This document shows positions 55,204 through 63,989 of a stretch of DNA of 64,000 nt, piece by piece. Position 1 is the stretch's first letter; each line of letters begins with the position of its first letter. The notes beneath the pieces are model-generated. The model had not been told where the DNA came from. It ran no database searches and was given only the letters and a program-made list of their open reading frames with translations. Where the stretch lies: positions 16,041-80,040 of the forward strand of contig UBWZ01000018.1 in NCBI GenBank assembly GCA_900469345.1, given 5' to 3'. The translations under genes and the position numbers were made by a program. This DNA is from Hyphomicrobiales bacterium. Its GTDB lineage: Bacteria; Pseudomonadota; Alphaproteobacteria; Rhizobiales; Rhizobiaceae.

Positions 55204-55950
55204 ATGCGCGTTCTCGTCATCAATCCCAACACGACCGCCAGCATGACCGCCAAGATTGCGGATGCCGCGGAGAGGGTCGCCGGCGCCGGCACCGAGATCC
55301 TGCCCGTCACGTCGTCGATGGGGCCTGTTTCCATCGAAGGCTATTACGACGAGGCCTTTGCCGTGCCCGGCCTGCTCTTGGAGATCGCCCGCGGCGAGAA
55401 AACCGGCGCGGATGCGGCGATCATCGCCTGTTTCGACGATACGGGGCTGGACGCGGCGCGCGCTCTCGCCACCATCCCGGTGATCGGCATCTGCGAGGCG
55501 GCGGTGTCGGCCACCGCCTTCATCGCCCAGCGGTTTACGATCGTCACCACCATGGAACGCTCGCGGCTGCCGCTCGAACATCTGGTGCATCGCTATGGCA
55601 TGTCCGGACGCTGCAAGGTGCGAGCCGCCGATATCCCGGTGCTGTCGCTGGAGGATCCGGGGTCCAACGCGCGCGAGCGTCTCTGCCGCGAGATCGAACG
55701 GGCGCTTGTGGAAGACCGGGCGGAGGCTATCGTGCTCGGTTGCGCCGGCATGGCGGACCTGACGGCCGAACTGCGGGCGGAATTCGGCGTGCCGGTGATC
55801 GACGGGGTGGCGGCCGCCGTCAAGCAGGCCGAGGGTCTGGTCGCCATGGGCCTGTCTACGGCGAAGACCGGCGCCTATGCCTCTCCCGTCTCCAAGCCCT
55901 ACCGTGGTCTGCTCGAGGGGTTTGCCCCGGACAGGCTCGTCGCAGGATGA
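55204..55950 (+). CDS. Hydantoin/aspartate-glutamate racemase family protein
   Basis: 248 residues. The two catalytic cysteines of cofactor-independent racemases are at C76 (IIACFDDTG) and C180 (VLGCAGM), the same positions as in Pseudomonas hydantoin racemase. The N-terminus VLVINPNT and SSMGPVSIEGYYDE are typical. It should invert a carbon centre of a 5-substituted hydantoin or an amino acid. Hydantoinase and carbamoylase genes are absent here, so the substrate may be another amino-acid-like compound brought in by the importer. Confidence 0.88.
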   Translation: MRVLVINPNTTASMTAKIADAAERVAGAGTEILPVTSSMGPVSIEGYYDEAFAVPGLLLEIARGEKTGADAAIIACFDDTGLDAARALATIPVIGICEAAVSATAFIAQRFTIVTTMERSRLPLEHLVHRYGMSGRCKVRAADIPVLSLEDPGSNARERLCREIERALVEDRAEAIVLGCAGMADLTAELRAEFGVPVIDGVAAAVKQAEGLVAMGLSTAKTGAYASPVSKPYRGLLEGFAPDRLVAG

Positions 55951-56783
55951 GCGACCCGGTCGAACTCCGCCCGCTCACGCTGGTCGAGGTGGAGGTGCTT
56001 CTGGATTGGGCGAAGACGGAGGGCTGGAACCCGGGTCTTGCCGATGCGGCTGCTTTTCAGGCTGCCGATCCAGAAGGTTTCATCGGCTGCTTCGTGGATG
56101 GTGACATGGCGGCCGGCATGTCCGCCGTTCGCTATGGCGAGGATTTCGGTTTCATCGGTCTCTATATCGCGCATCCCGCCTTTCGGGGCAGGGGCCTCGG
56201 GCGGCGCGTCTGGGATGCCGGGATGCAGCATCTTAGCGGGCGAACCGTTGGTCTCGACGGCGTGCCGGAGCAGCAGGCCAACTACCGCAGCATGGGCTTC
56301 GAGCCGGCCTATCAAACACACCGCTGGAGCGGCACGCTTTCGCCCGGCAATACCGGCGAGGTGAGAACGGCCGGCCCGGCGGACACTGCAGCGATCCTCG
56401 CCTATGATCGCGACCTGTTTTCGGCCAGCCGAGATGCATTCTTGAGCGAATGGCTCCAGACGCCGCGGGCGGTCAAGCTTCTGGTGCGAGACAGCCAAAT
56501 TCACGGCTATGCGGTCTGCCGTCCCTGTCACGAGGGCTGGAAGATCGGCCCGCTGTTTGCCGATACGCCGAAAGATGCAGTGCTTCTGCTGCGGGCCTGC
56601 GCTGCCGAGGCGGGCGGAGAGGTGCTGCAGATCGACCTGCCGGAGATGCAGCAGGACTTTGCCGACCGGCTGCGGAAACTCGGGTTTTCGCAGGGGTTCA
56701 CCACGGCGCGGATGTATCGCGGGGCGAAGCCCGATGTCCGGATGGATCGGGTGTTCGGGATCACGACGCTGGAGCTGGGCTAG
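55947..56783 (+). CDS. GNAT-family N-acetyltransferase with a second C-terminal domain
   Basis: 278 residues. The N-terminal GNAT domain has IGLYIAHPAFRGRGLGRRVWDAG, where the RGRGLG-type acetyl-CoA loop (near residues 80-85) is intact, and the ANYRSMGFEPAY ending of the fold. A second domain from about 145 to the end (GPLFADTPKDAVLLLRACA, LRKLGFSQGFTTARMYRG) resembles the extra domain of two-domain GNATs. It is coupled to the racemase by ATGA. It may acetylate the amino compound of this pathway. Its TAG shares CTAG with the rhaK stop. Confidence 0.85.
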   Translation: MSDPVELRPLTLVEVEVLLDWAKTEGWNPGLADAAAFQAADPEGFIGCFVDGDMAAGMSAVRYGEDFGFIGLYIAHPAFRGRGLGRRVWDAGMQHLSGRTVGLDGVPEQQANYRSMGFEPAYQTHRWSGTLSPGNTGEVRTAGPADTAAILAYDRDLFSASRDAFLSEWLQTPRAVKLLVRDSQIHGYAVCRPCHEGWKIGPLFADTPKDAVLLLRACAAEAGGEVLQIDLPEMQQDFADRLRKLGFSQGFTTARMYRGAKPDVRMDRVFGITTLELG

Positions 56784-58159
56784 AGCCGCATCTGCCGGAT
56801 CGCCGCATGCCAGGCCTGCCGGTACGCCGAGATGTCCTGCGGCAGGGTTTCGACCTCCGTGCCCGTCTGGGGAAGGGCGTGGGGAGCGGCCAGAAGAGCG
56901 GCACCCTGGCTGGTGCCGGTCGAACCCGGCAGGGCGATGACCGGCCGACCGAGCAAAGATCGCAGCGCCTTGAGATAGACCGGATTTCCGGCGAACGGCC
57001 CTTCGACCAGGGTCGGACCCTTTGCACCGATCAGGCCCAGGCACGTGTCAGTCATCAGCGCCAGATAGAGGCAGGCCGCCGCCCAGCGCTGAGGCGGGGT
57101 CGCGTCGTCCGCCTGCAGCCAGGCGCGCGTTGCGCCCGGAAAAGGCCCCGAGCCTTCCGCCAGATTGGGCAGCAGCATGAGGTTTTGTGCGAGGACGTCG
57201 GGCAGGGTCGCCAGCGCCGCCTCTGCCGAAAAGGGGCCAAGCTCGGCCGCCAGCCGTTCGAACTCGCGGCCACCCATGAAGCGCGAGGAGGGCACGGCGC
57301 GACCGTAAGCGTCGACATTGGCAAGCGTGTCGCGCGTCGCGTCGAGATGGTCGAGATCGCCGCCGACCGCGAAGTTGACCACCCAGGTGCCGGTCGACAC
57401 GACGGAAAACGGCGGCTGCCGCCCGACCAGATGCGCGAACAGCGAGGCATTGCTGTCGTGGATGCCGCAATAGACGGGGACCCCTTGTGGCAGCCCGATC
57501 GCGTCGGCGATGTCCGGAAGGACTGGGCCAAGCGCATCGAAGGCGGAGCGCAGCGGCGCCATGAGATGACGGATGCCGAGGCTGTCGACCAGCGCGGAAT
57601 AGCTGCCGTCGCGGGGTTTCCATAGATCCGTGTGGCAGCCGAGCGAGGTCACCTCGCTGGCCGCGACGCCCGTCAGCCGCCATGCCCAGTATTGCGGATA
57701 GGTCATGATGGTCCGCACGCGGGCGAACTCTTCGGGGAAGGCGGTCTTCTGGTAGTGGAGCTGGGCGCCGAGGTTCAGGCCGCCGGGCAAGGGCGGCGAA
57801 AAGGTCTCCGTGAAGGGCGGCCGGATCTGCGCATAGGCGTCGACGACCTCGCGCGGATAGGCGTGCTCGTAGTCGAGCACCGGCAGCGCCAGTTCGCCTT
57901 CGTCATTCAGCAACACCGCGGAAGCGCCATGGGTGGTGATCGACAGGGCGTCGAAACCTTCCGCTGCGAGTTCCGACAGGGCGCGCAGGGTAAAGGCCCA
58001 GAGCGCCTCGATGTCATAATGCGGGTAGGGCGGGCCGGCGAGCACGCGGTTGGCGATGCGGCGCTCGGCGATCTCGGCTCCCGAGGCGCAGTCCAGAAGC
58101 ACGACTTTCGCGTTGGTCTTGCCGATGTCGAGGACGGCAATCCTGCCGATGTCGCTCAT
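56780..58159 (-). CDS. rhaK: RhaK, sugar kinase of the rhamnose locus
   Basis: 459-residue FGGY kinase; ATG at 58159 overlaps the rhaU stop. N-terminal RIAVLDIGKTNAKVVLLD, then ITTHGASAVLL, YPQYWAWRLTGV, YCGIHDSNASLF and VVSTGTWVVNF. In R. leguminosarum the protein at this place phosphorylates the rhamnose-derived ketose and is also needed for RhaSTPQ transport activity. It closes the operon, its stop overlapping that of the convergent acetyltransferase. Confidence 0.93.
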   Translation of the reverse strand: MSDIGRIAVLDIGKTNAKVVLLDCASGAEIAERRIANRVLAGPPYPHYDIEALWAFTLRALSELAAEGFDALSITTHGASAVLLNDEGELALPVLDYEHAYPREVVDAYAQIRPPFTETFSPPLPGGLNLGAQLHYQKTAFPEEFARVRTIMTYPQYWAWRLTGVAASEVTSLGCHTDLWKPRDGSYSALVDSLGIRHLMAPLRSAFDALGPVLPDIADAIGLPQGVPVYCGIHDSNASLFAHLVGRQPPFSVVSTGTWVVNFAVGGDLDHLDATRDTLANVDAYGRAVPSSRFMGGREFERLAAELGPFSAEAALATLPDVLAQNLMLLPNLAEGSGPFPGATRAWLQADDATPPQRWAAACLYLALMTDTCLGLIGAKGPTLVEGPFAGNPVYLKALRSLLGRPVIALPGSTGTSQGAALLAAPHALPQTGTEVETLPQDISAYRQAWHAAIRQMRL

Positions 58160-58476
58160 GGCAAGTGGAAGACCGTGACGAGGTCGCTCTGAACGGGCGA
58201 ATTGTCCGGATTGGTCTCCATGATGTCGGCCATGTGGGCCCACCATGTCTTCATCACAGGGTGGCTAGGCAGGCTTGCCATGCGGTGATCCTTCGGTCGG
58301 GTGAGGACGCCGAACAGGATGCCGGTCTCCGGATCGAGATGGATCGAATAATCGCTGACGCCGGCCTCCCGCAGCAGACCCACCAGTTCGGGCCAGATCT
58401 CGTCGTGGCGGCGGCGGTATTCCGCTTCCATTCCCGGGTTCAGCTTCATCTTGAAGGCGTATTTCTCTTCAGTCAT
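58156..58476 (-). CDS. rhaU: RhaU, L-rhamnose mutarotase
   Basis: 106-residue protein of the RhaM/RhaU family interconverting rhamnose anomers. Compared with E. coli RhaM the active-site residues Y20, H24, Y43 and W78 are in place (EAEYRRRHDEIWPEL, SDYSIHLD, KTWWAHMADIM). Both its start and its stop overlap neighbouring genes by 1-4 bp, so it is tightly coupled in rhaQ-U-K. Confidence 0.95.
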   Translation of the reverse strand: MTEEKYAFKMKLNPGMEAEYRRRHDEIWPELVGLLREAGVSDYSIHLDPETGILFGVLTRPKDHRMASLPSHPVMKTWWAHMADIMETNPDNSPVQSDLVTVFHLP

Positions 58477-59474
58477 CAGCGCATCTCCCTGATCCGGCGG
58501 GCGATGATCGGCACGGCGATGGTGATGATCAGCAGCAGGCCGACGAAGATCGACATGACGATGCCCGGCACGTTGAGAAGGCCAAGGCCGAAGGTGACGA
58601 GGCCCATGACGAAGGCGGCAATCACCACGCCGCCGATCGTGCCGGCTCCGCCCAGAATGGAGACGCCGCCGAGCACGACCATAGTCACCACTTCGAGTTC
58701 CCAGCCTTGCGCGATCGAGGGGCGCGTGGAGCCCAGCCGCGAGGTGAGGCAGACGGCGGCGATGCCCGACATCACGCCGGTCAGCAGGAACAGGACGAAC
58801 TTCACCCGCTCGACGGGAATGCCCGAAAAGCGCGCGGCAAACTCGTTGTTGCCGATGACGAAGACCTGGCGGCCGAAGTTCGTCGCATGCAGCAGGATGG
58901 CGAAGAGGATGGCGAGCACCGCAAACAGCACGAACTCGAAGGAGAACACCCAGGCGACATAGCCCTGGCCGAAGAAGGCAAAGCTTGCCGGGTATTTGCC
59001 ATAGGCCTGATCGCCGAGCACGATGTAGGAAATGCCGCGGAAAAGGCTCATCGTGCCGATCGTCACGACGATCGATGGCAGCCTCAGGCCGGAGACCAGC
59101 AGGCCGTTGACGGCGCCGCAGGCAAGGCCGGTGCCGATGCCGATCGCGACCAGCCCCGGCGTGCCGACGCCTATCTGGGCCGCCGCGCCCATGGCTGTCG
59201 AGGCGAGCGCGATGATCGCCGCGACCGAGAGGTCGATTTCGCCGGCGATCACCAGCAGCGCCATGGCAAAGGCGATCATCGCCTTTTCGGTGAAGTTGAA
59301 GGTGGCGTCTGAGAGGTTCCAGGCGTCGAGGAAATAGGGCGAGGCGAATGCGTTGAAGACGAAGATCAGCACCGCGACGCCGAACAGCAGGACTTCCCAG
59401 CTGGCCAGAATGCGGGAGGTCTTGGTTCCCAGCCGGTCGGGGATGGTGCGCCTGGTGTGGGCAGTGTCGGTCAT
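58476..59474 (-). CDS. rhaQ: RhaQ, rhamnose ABC transporter permease
   Basis: 332-residue CUT2 permease starting at the ATG at 59474, overlapping rhaP by 4 bp. About ten helices; family motifs IAGEIDLSVAAIIALAST near residue 75 and VVTMVVLGGVSILGGAGTIGG near 255. Works with RhaP as an inner-membrane pair. Confidence 0.94.
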   Translation of the reverse strand: MTDTAHTRRTIPDRLGTKTSRILASWEVLLFGVAVLIFVFNAFASPYFLDAWNLSDATFNFTEKAMIAFAMALLVIAGEIDLSVAAIIALASTAMGAAAQIGVGTPGLVAIGIGTGLACGAVNGLLVSGLRLPSIVVTIGTMSLFRGISYIVLGDQAYGKYPASFAFFGQGYVAWVFSFEFVLFAVLAILFAILLHATNFGRQVFVIGNNEFAARFSGIPVERVKFVLFLLTGVMSGIAAVCLTSRLGSTRPSIAQGWELEVVTMVVLGGVSILGGAGTIGGVVIAAFVMGLVTFGLGLLNVPGIVMSIFVGLLLIITIAVPIIARRIREMR

Positions 59475-60460
59475 GCGCTGATCTCCGGCGCTGCGCGGTC
59501 GCGCAGAATGATACGGCCTGCCCGGCGTTCGGCGCGGGCATTGAAGACGACGGCGAGCACGATGACGATGCCGGAGATGGCCATCTGCGCAAAGGGCGAG
59601 ATGCCGATCACCGGCAGGGCGTTCTTGATGACGCCGAGAAACAGCGCGCCGAGCACGGCGCCGCCGACCGAGCCGATGCCGCCGGCAATCGAAATGCCGC
59701 CGATGACGCAGGCGGCGACCGTGTCCAGCTCGAAGCCGATCGCCACGTCGACATACGCCACCGCATAGCGGGAGACCCACAGATAGCCGCAGAGGCCGGC
59801 CAGCGCGCCGGACAGCACGAAGGCGAAGAAGCGGGTGCGGCCGATATCGATGCCGGCATAGACGGCGGCGGTGGGGTTGCCGCCCGAGGCGTAGGCCGCG
59901 CGGCCAAAGGGGAGGCGGGTCAGCACGAACCAGGCGCCGATGACGATGACGATCGCGACCCAGGAAAGGACGGGCAGTCCGAGCAGCGGCATGCGCGGAA
60001 CATTGAGGAAGGTCGGGGTCATCTGGTGGGCGTTCACCCAGGCGCCGCCCGACAGCACGAAGGCCATGCCGCGATAGATCGTCAGCGTCCCGAGCGTGAC
60101 GACGATCGGCGGGATCTGCAGCGCCCAGACGAGATAGCCGTTGATGGCGCCGAGACAGGCGCCGATGCCGATCGACATGATGACGAGGAGAATGAGCGGC
60201 AGGCCCGGATAGGCGGCGTCGGTCATGGCGACCGCCATGCCGGTAAAGGCAAGGTTGGCCGCGACCGACAGGTCGATCGACTTGGTGAGGATCACGGTCA
60301 TCTGGCCGAGCGCCAGAATGATCAGGATCGAGGTATCGTTGAAGATATTGGCGAGGTTGCCGGGGGCGGCAAAGCCTTGGGCGCGGCTGGCAAAACCGGC
60401 GATCATGACGGCGATGATGGCCAGCAGCAGGATTTCGCGATGCTTGAGGATCTTCTTCAT
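59471..60460 (-). CDS. rhaP: RhaP, rhamnose ABC transporter permease
   Basis: 329-residue CUT2 permease. DLSVAANLAFTGMAVA, IVVTLGTLTIYRGMAFVLSG and LDTVAACVIGGISIAGGIGSVGG are the expected motifs. Stop overlaps rhaQ by 4 bp; start is 9 bp after the rhaT stop. Confidence 0.94.
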   Translation of the reverse strand: MKKILKHREILLLAIIAVMIAGFASRAQGFAAPGNLANIFNDTSILIILALGQMTVILTKSIDLSVAANLAFTGMAVAMTDAAYPGLPLILLVIMSIGIGACLGAINGYLVWALQIPPIVVTLGTLTIYRGMAFVLSGGAWVNAHQMTPTFLNVPRMPLLGLPVLSWVAIVIVIGAWFVLTRLPFGRAAYASGGNPTAAVYAGIDIGRTRFFAFVLSGALAGLCGYLWVSRYAVAYVDVAIGFELDTVAACVIGGISIAGGIGSVGGAVLGALFLGVIKNALPVIGISPFAQMAISGIVIVLAVVFNARAERRAGRIILRDRAAPEISA

Positions 60461-60469
60461 GGGGCCGCC

Positions 60470-62005
60470 TCAGGTATTGCCGGTGGCGGCACGCACCAGC
60501 GTTTCCGCGTTCAACTGCTGGCGATCGAACAGGCCAGCCGTCAGCCCCTCGCGCATCACCAGGACGCGGTCCGACATGCCGAGGATTTCGGGCAGTTCCG
60601 ACGAGACCATGATGATCGACAGGCCTTCGGAGGCAAGCTCGCCGATGAAGCCGTGGACGGCGGCCTTGGAGCCGATGTCGATGCCCTTGGTGGGTTCGTC
60701 GAGAATGATGACCTTGGGCCTTGTCGCCAGCCATTTGCCGATCACCACCTTCTGCTGGTTGCCGCCCGACAGGGTGCCGACCGGAACGGAGAGCGATGCG
60801 GCGCGCAGATCGAGCCGCTCGGCATATTTTCGGGCAAGTGCCAGTTCGCCGGCCGCCTTCAGGAAGCCGCGGCGCGAGGTTTGCCTCAGGGAGGGAAGCG
60901 ACATGTTCTGGAAGATCGGCATGGGCAGCGCCAGCCCGTGGCGGCCGCGCTCCTCGGGCACGTAGACGATGCCGGCGGCGATCGCGTCGCTCGACGAGCG
61001 GATGTCGACCGGCTGTCCCTCCAGTGTCAGGCCTCCGGCGGAGCGCCGGGTGACGCCGAACAGCGCCTGGCAGAGCTCGGAGCGGCCGGCGCCGATCAGG
61101 CCGTAGACGCCAAGGATTTCGCCGCGCCGCAGCTCGAAGGAAATGTCGCGAAATTCGGTGGGGTGGCAGAAGCCCTCGACCCTCAGCACGGGCGCGCCGA
61201 TCGAAACCTCGACCTTGGGGAAGACGTCCTTGACGTCGCGGCCGACCATCAGCCGGACGATGTCCTCCTGCGGCGTTTCGCGGAGGCGTCCCTGTCCGAC
61301 GGCGCGGCCGTCGCGGAAGACCACGAAGTTCTCGGCGATCTCATAGACCTCGTCGAACTTGTGGCTGATGAAGAGGATCGCCTTGCCCTGGCGCTTGAGG
61401 CCCTCGATGATGCGGAAAAGATCGTCGATCTCCTTGCGGGAGAGGGCGGCGGTGGGTTCGTCCATGATGACGATCCGCGCTTCGACGGAGAGCGCACGGG
61501 CGATCGCCACCAGGTGGCGCTGGGCGATCGACAGGTCGCGCAGGCGGATGCCCGGGTCGACCTCGCTTTCCAGCGCCTGAAGCAGGTCCCTTGCGCGGCT
61601 GTTGATGGCGCGCCAGTCGATCATCCCGAAGCGGGTGCGCGGCGCATGGCCGAGGAAGATATTTTCGCCGACCGTCAGGTCGTCGAACAGGACCGTTTCC
61701 TGATGGATGGCGGTGACGCCCGCATCGATGGCGGCCTGTGCACCGGCAAAGGCGACGGGCTTTCCGTCGATCAGGATCTCGCCTTCATTCGGCCGGTAGA
61801 TCCCGGTCAGGATCTTGACGAGCGTCGACTTGCCGGCGCCGTTTTCGCCGATCAGCGCCGTCACCTGGCCGGGATAGAGCCTGATATCGACGCCATCGAG
61901 CGCCTTCACGCCCGGAAAGATCTGGCTGATGCCGCGCATTTCCAGGATGGGCACGGTGACCGAGGTCGACTCGGTTCCAATCGGCTGGGTTCGTAGAGGC
62001 ATCAT
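60470..62005 (-). CDS. rhaT: RhaT, rhamnose ABC transporter ATP-binding protein (two ATPase domains)
   Basis: 511-residue CUT2 ATPase with two fused nucleotide-binding domains. The first has Walker A IGENGAGKST, signature LSIAQRHLVAIARAL and Walker B VIMDEPTAALS. The second has a non-standard Walker A GLIGAGRSE, as is usual in RbsA-type proteins, with LSGGNQQKVVIGKWL and IILDEPTKGID. Two ATGs (62005 and 62002) are adjacent. It is unrelated to E. coli RhaT, a proton symporter of the same name. Confidence 0.95.
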   Translation of the reverse strand: MMPLRTQPIGTESTSVTVPILEMRGISQIFPGVKALDGVDIRLYPGQVTALIGENGAGKSTLVKILTGIYRPNEGEILIDGKPVAFAGAQAAIDAGVTAIHQETVLFDDLTVGENIFLGHAPRTRFGMIDWRAINSRARDLLQALESEVDPGIRLRDLSIAQRHLVAIARALSVEARIVIMDEPTAALSRKEIDDLFRIIEGLKRQGKAILFISHKFDEVYEIAENFVVFRDGRAVGQGRLRETPQEDIVRLMVGRDVKDVFPKVEVSIGAPVLRVEGFCHPTEFRDISFELRRGEILGVYGLIGAGRSELCQALFGVTRRSAGGLTLEGQPVDIRSSSDAIAAGIVYVPEERGRHGLALPMPIFQNMSLPSLRQTSRRGFLKAAGELALARKYAERLDLRAASLSVPVGTLSGGNQQKVVIGKWLATRPKVIILDEPTKGIDIGSKAAVHGFIGELASEGLSIIMVSSELPEILGMSDRVLVMREGLTAGLFDRQQLNAETLVRAATGNT

Positions 62006-62043
62006 TGTCTCAACCAGTTCGTTTCAGTTCGATCAGGGACGAG

Positions 62044-62061
62044 GGCGGTGTTGCTACCGCC
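62044..62061 (-). promoter_or_regulatory. Hairpin between rhaS and rhaT
   Basis: 6-bp GC-rich arms (62044-62049 with 62056-62061) and a 6-nt loop in the 78-bp gap after the binding-protein gene. Weaker than the other such hairpins in the window. Confidence 0.45.
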
Positions 62062-62083
62062 GTCGCCTGACTTGAGCGATCGA

Positions 62084-63079
62084 TCAGAAGATCTTGGAGA
62101 ACTGGTCGATGTTCTTGGCGTCGTAGACGAAGGGGTCGGCCATGGCGGCTTCACCATTGTCGCCGATCTTGATCGTCCCCATGCGGCCGGCCTTGATCTC
62201 CGAGCCCGGCTTGCCGTCAGCATCGCCCTTGGCGATGTGGTAGGCGATCTGGGTGGCGGAGTAGCCAAGGTCGATCGGGTTCCAGATGGCGAATTCCTTG
62301 GTGGCGCCCGACTTGATGGCGCCGGCCATTTCGGACGGAAGGCCGAGGCCCGTCACATAGACCTGGCCGATCTTGCCGGCATCCTTGACGGCCTGCGAGG
62401 CCGCCAGCACGCCTACCGTGGTCGGGGCGACGATGACCTTGACGTTCGGCTGCGAGGTCAGCAAGCCCTGCGCTTCGCGGTAGGACTTGTCGGCCAGGTC
62501 ATCGCCATAGACGGTCGTCGCCAGGTTGAGGCCGGGGAAATCCTTCAGCTGCTTCTTCATCTCGGCGATCCAGGTGTTCTGGTTGGTCGAGGTGGTGGTG
62601 GCCGAGAGGATGGCGAAGTCACCCTTGCCGCCGTCCAGATGGTCCTTGGCGAGCGTCAGGCACATCTTGCCGATCAGCTCGTTGGAGGACGGGTTGAGAT
62701 GCATGATGCGGCCTTCCTTGGCGACCGCGCTGTCCCAGGAAATGACCTTGATGCCGCGCTGGGCGGCCTTCTTCAAAGCCGGCACGACGGCATCCGGATC
62801 GTTGGCGGAAATCGCGATCGCATTCACCCCTTGGGCGATCAGCGAGTTGATGACCTCGATCTGGCCTTCGGCGGTGGTCGTGGTCGGGCCGGTGTAGATG
62901 ATCTCGACGCCGCCCAGCTCCTTGGCGGCTTCCTGGGCGCCCTTGTTGGCGGCCTCGAAGAAGCCGTTGCCGAGCGATTTCACGACGAGCGCGATCTTCA
63001 TGTCGGCGGCGTTTGCGGCATTCGTCATGGCGACGACGGCCAGCGCGACGCCGATCATCAGTTTCCTTGCAAGCTTCAT
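62084..63079 (-). CDS. rhaS: RhaS, rhamnose-binding periplasmic protein
   Basis: 331-residue ribose-type solute-binding protein. Signal peptide LMIGVALAVVAMTNAANA with cleavage near residue 24, then KIALVVKSLGNGFFEAANKGAQ, AIAISANDPDAVVPAL, VISWDSAV and the C-terminal domain with QTVTGLG-like VYVTGLGLPSEM. The ATG at 63079 follows GGGAGGACTGAAC. Not related to the E. coli activator RhaS. Confidence 0.94.
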   Translation of the reverse strand: MKLARKLMIGVALAVVAMTNAANAADMKIALVVKSLGNGFFEAANKGAQEAAKELGGVEIIYTGPTTTTAEGQIEVINSLIAQGVNAIAISANDPDAVVPALKKAAQRGIKVISWDSAVAKEGRIMHLNPSSNELIGKMCLTLAKDHLDGGKGDFAILSATTTSTNQNTWIAEMKKQLKDFPGLNLATTVYGDDLADKSYREAQGLLTSQPNVKVIVAPTTVGVLAASQAVKDAGKIGQVYVTGLGLPSEMAGAIKSGATKEFAIWNPIDLGYSATQIAYHIAKGDADGKPGSEIKAGRMGTIKIGDNGEAAMADPFVYDAKNIDQFSKIF

Positions 63080-63125
63080 GTTCAGTCCTCCCGTTAAGTT
63101 CAACTCTCCTCCCGGCGCCCGCTCC

Positions 63126-63941
63126 TCATGCGACCGACGTGATTTCCTGCTTGCCTGCATCTCCCGCCGCGGCATTGGCGATCAGCAGTTTGATGCCGGC
63201 ATTTTCGATCATCTTTACCGCGGCATCGTCGATGCCCGGATCGGTGATGATGGTGGTCACCCGCTCGAGCGGGCACAGGATGAGGCTCGACCGGCGGCTG
63301 AACTTCGACGAGTCCACCATCACGATCAGTTCCTCGGCCTGGCTCATCAGCTTCTGTTCGCTCTGGATCACCAGGGCATCCGCTTCCATCACGCCGAGCG
63401 GCCCCAGCCCCTGCGCGCCGATGAACATGCGGCGGGCATAGAAATTTCGGATGGCGTCATTGTCGAACGGCGACAGGATCAGGCTCTGCTCCCGGTAGAT
63501 CGAGCCGCCGGGCACGGTGACCGTGCTTTTCGAATGCTTCACCAGATGCTCGGCGATCGCGAAAGAGTTGGTCATCACCTGCAGGCGGCGGGCCGACATG
63601 TAGTGCACCATCTGGAAGGTGGTGGTGCCGCCGTTGATGATGATCGAGTCGCCTTCGGCGCAGAGTTCCACCGCGCTGCGCGCAATTGCGCGTTTCTTGT
63701 CGATGTTGACGTTTTCCGACACACGAAAGGGGCGCGCCGCCAGATTGCCGAGCGTCGGCGGGTGAACGGCTTCCGCGCCGCCGCGCACGCGTCGCAGCTT
63801 TCCCTGCACGTGCAGGGAGGCGATGTCACGGCGGATCGTCGCCTCGGACGCCTCGGTCAGGTCGGCGATATCCTGGACCGTGATGACGGCCTTTTCCTGG
63901 ATCGCGCTCAAGATGATGCGATGACGTTCACGCTCGTGCAT
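63126..63941 (-). CDS. rhaR: RhaR, DeoR-family regulator of the rhamnose operon
   Basis: 271 residues from the ATG at 63941, which has AGGAGGAG 4 bp upstream; the longer start at 63965 has none. N-terminal DeoR helix-turn-helix (VQDIADLTEASEATIRRDI, residues 22-40, then LRRVRGGAE) and the sugar-phosphate-binding domain with IIINGGTTTFQMVHYM. In R. leguminosarum rhaR negatively regulates this locus. It is the first gene of the minus-strand operon, 46 bp before rhaS. Confidence 0.92.
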   Translation of the reverse strand: MHERERHRIILSAIQEKAVITVQDIADLTEASEATIRRDIASLHVQGKLRRVRGGAEAVHPPTLGNLAARPFRVSENVNIDKKRAIARSAVELCAEGDSIIINGGTTTFQMVHYMSARRLQVMTNSFAIAEHLVKHSKSTVTVPGGSIYREQSLILSPFDNDAIRNFYARRMFIGAQGLGPLGVMEADALVIQSEQKLMSQAEELIVMVDSSKFSRRSSLILCPLERVTTIITDPGIDDAAVKMIENAGIKLLIANAAAGDAGKQEITSVA

Positions 63942-63963
63942 GGGACTCCTCCTGCAATCCATC

Positions 63964-63989
63964 ATTGATAGTTTTTCAATGCTGTCAAT
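63964..63989. promoter_or_regulatory. Possible RhaR operator
   Basis: Imperfect inverted repeat ATTGATAG (63964-63971) and CTGTCAAT (63982-63989), 7 of 8 positions matching, 10 bp apart, just upstream of the rhaR start. In the R. leguminosarum layout the divergent rhaD-rhaI genes would start beyond the window edge, so this would serve both. Confidence 0.5.

Noticed and set aside
60026..61996. Long plus-strand open frame across rhaP and rhaT
   Set aside because: Antisense shadow; composition is Asp/Arg/Gly-rich without motifs, and the minus-strand genes are unambiguous.
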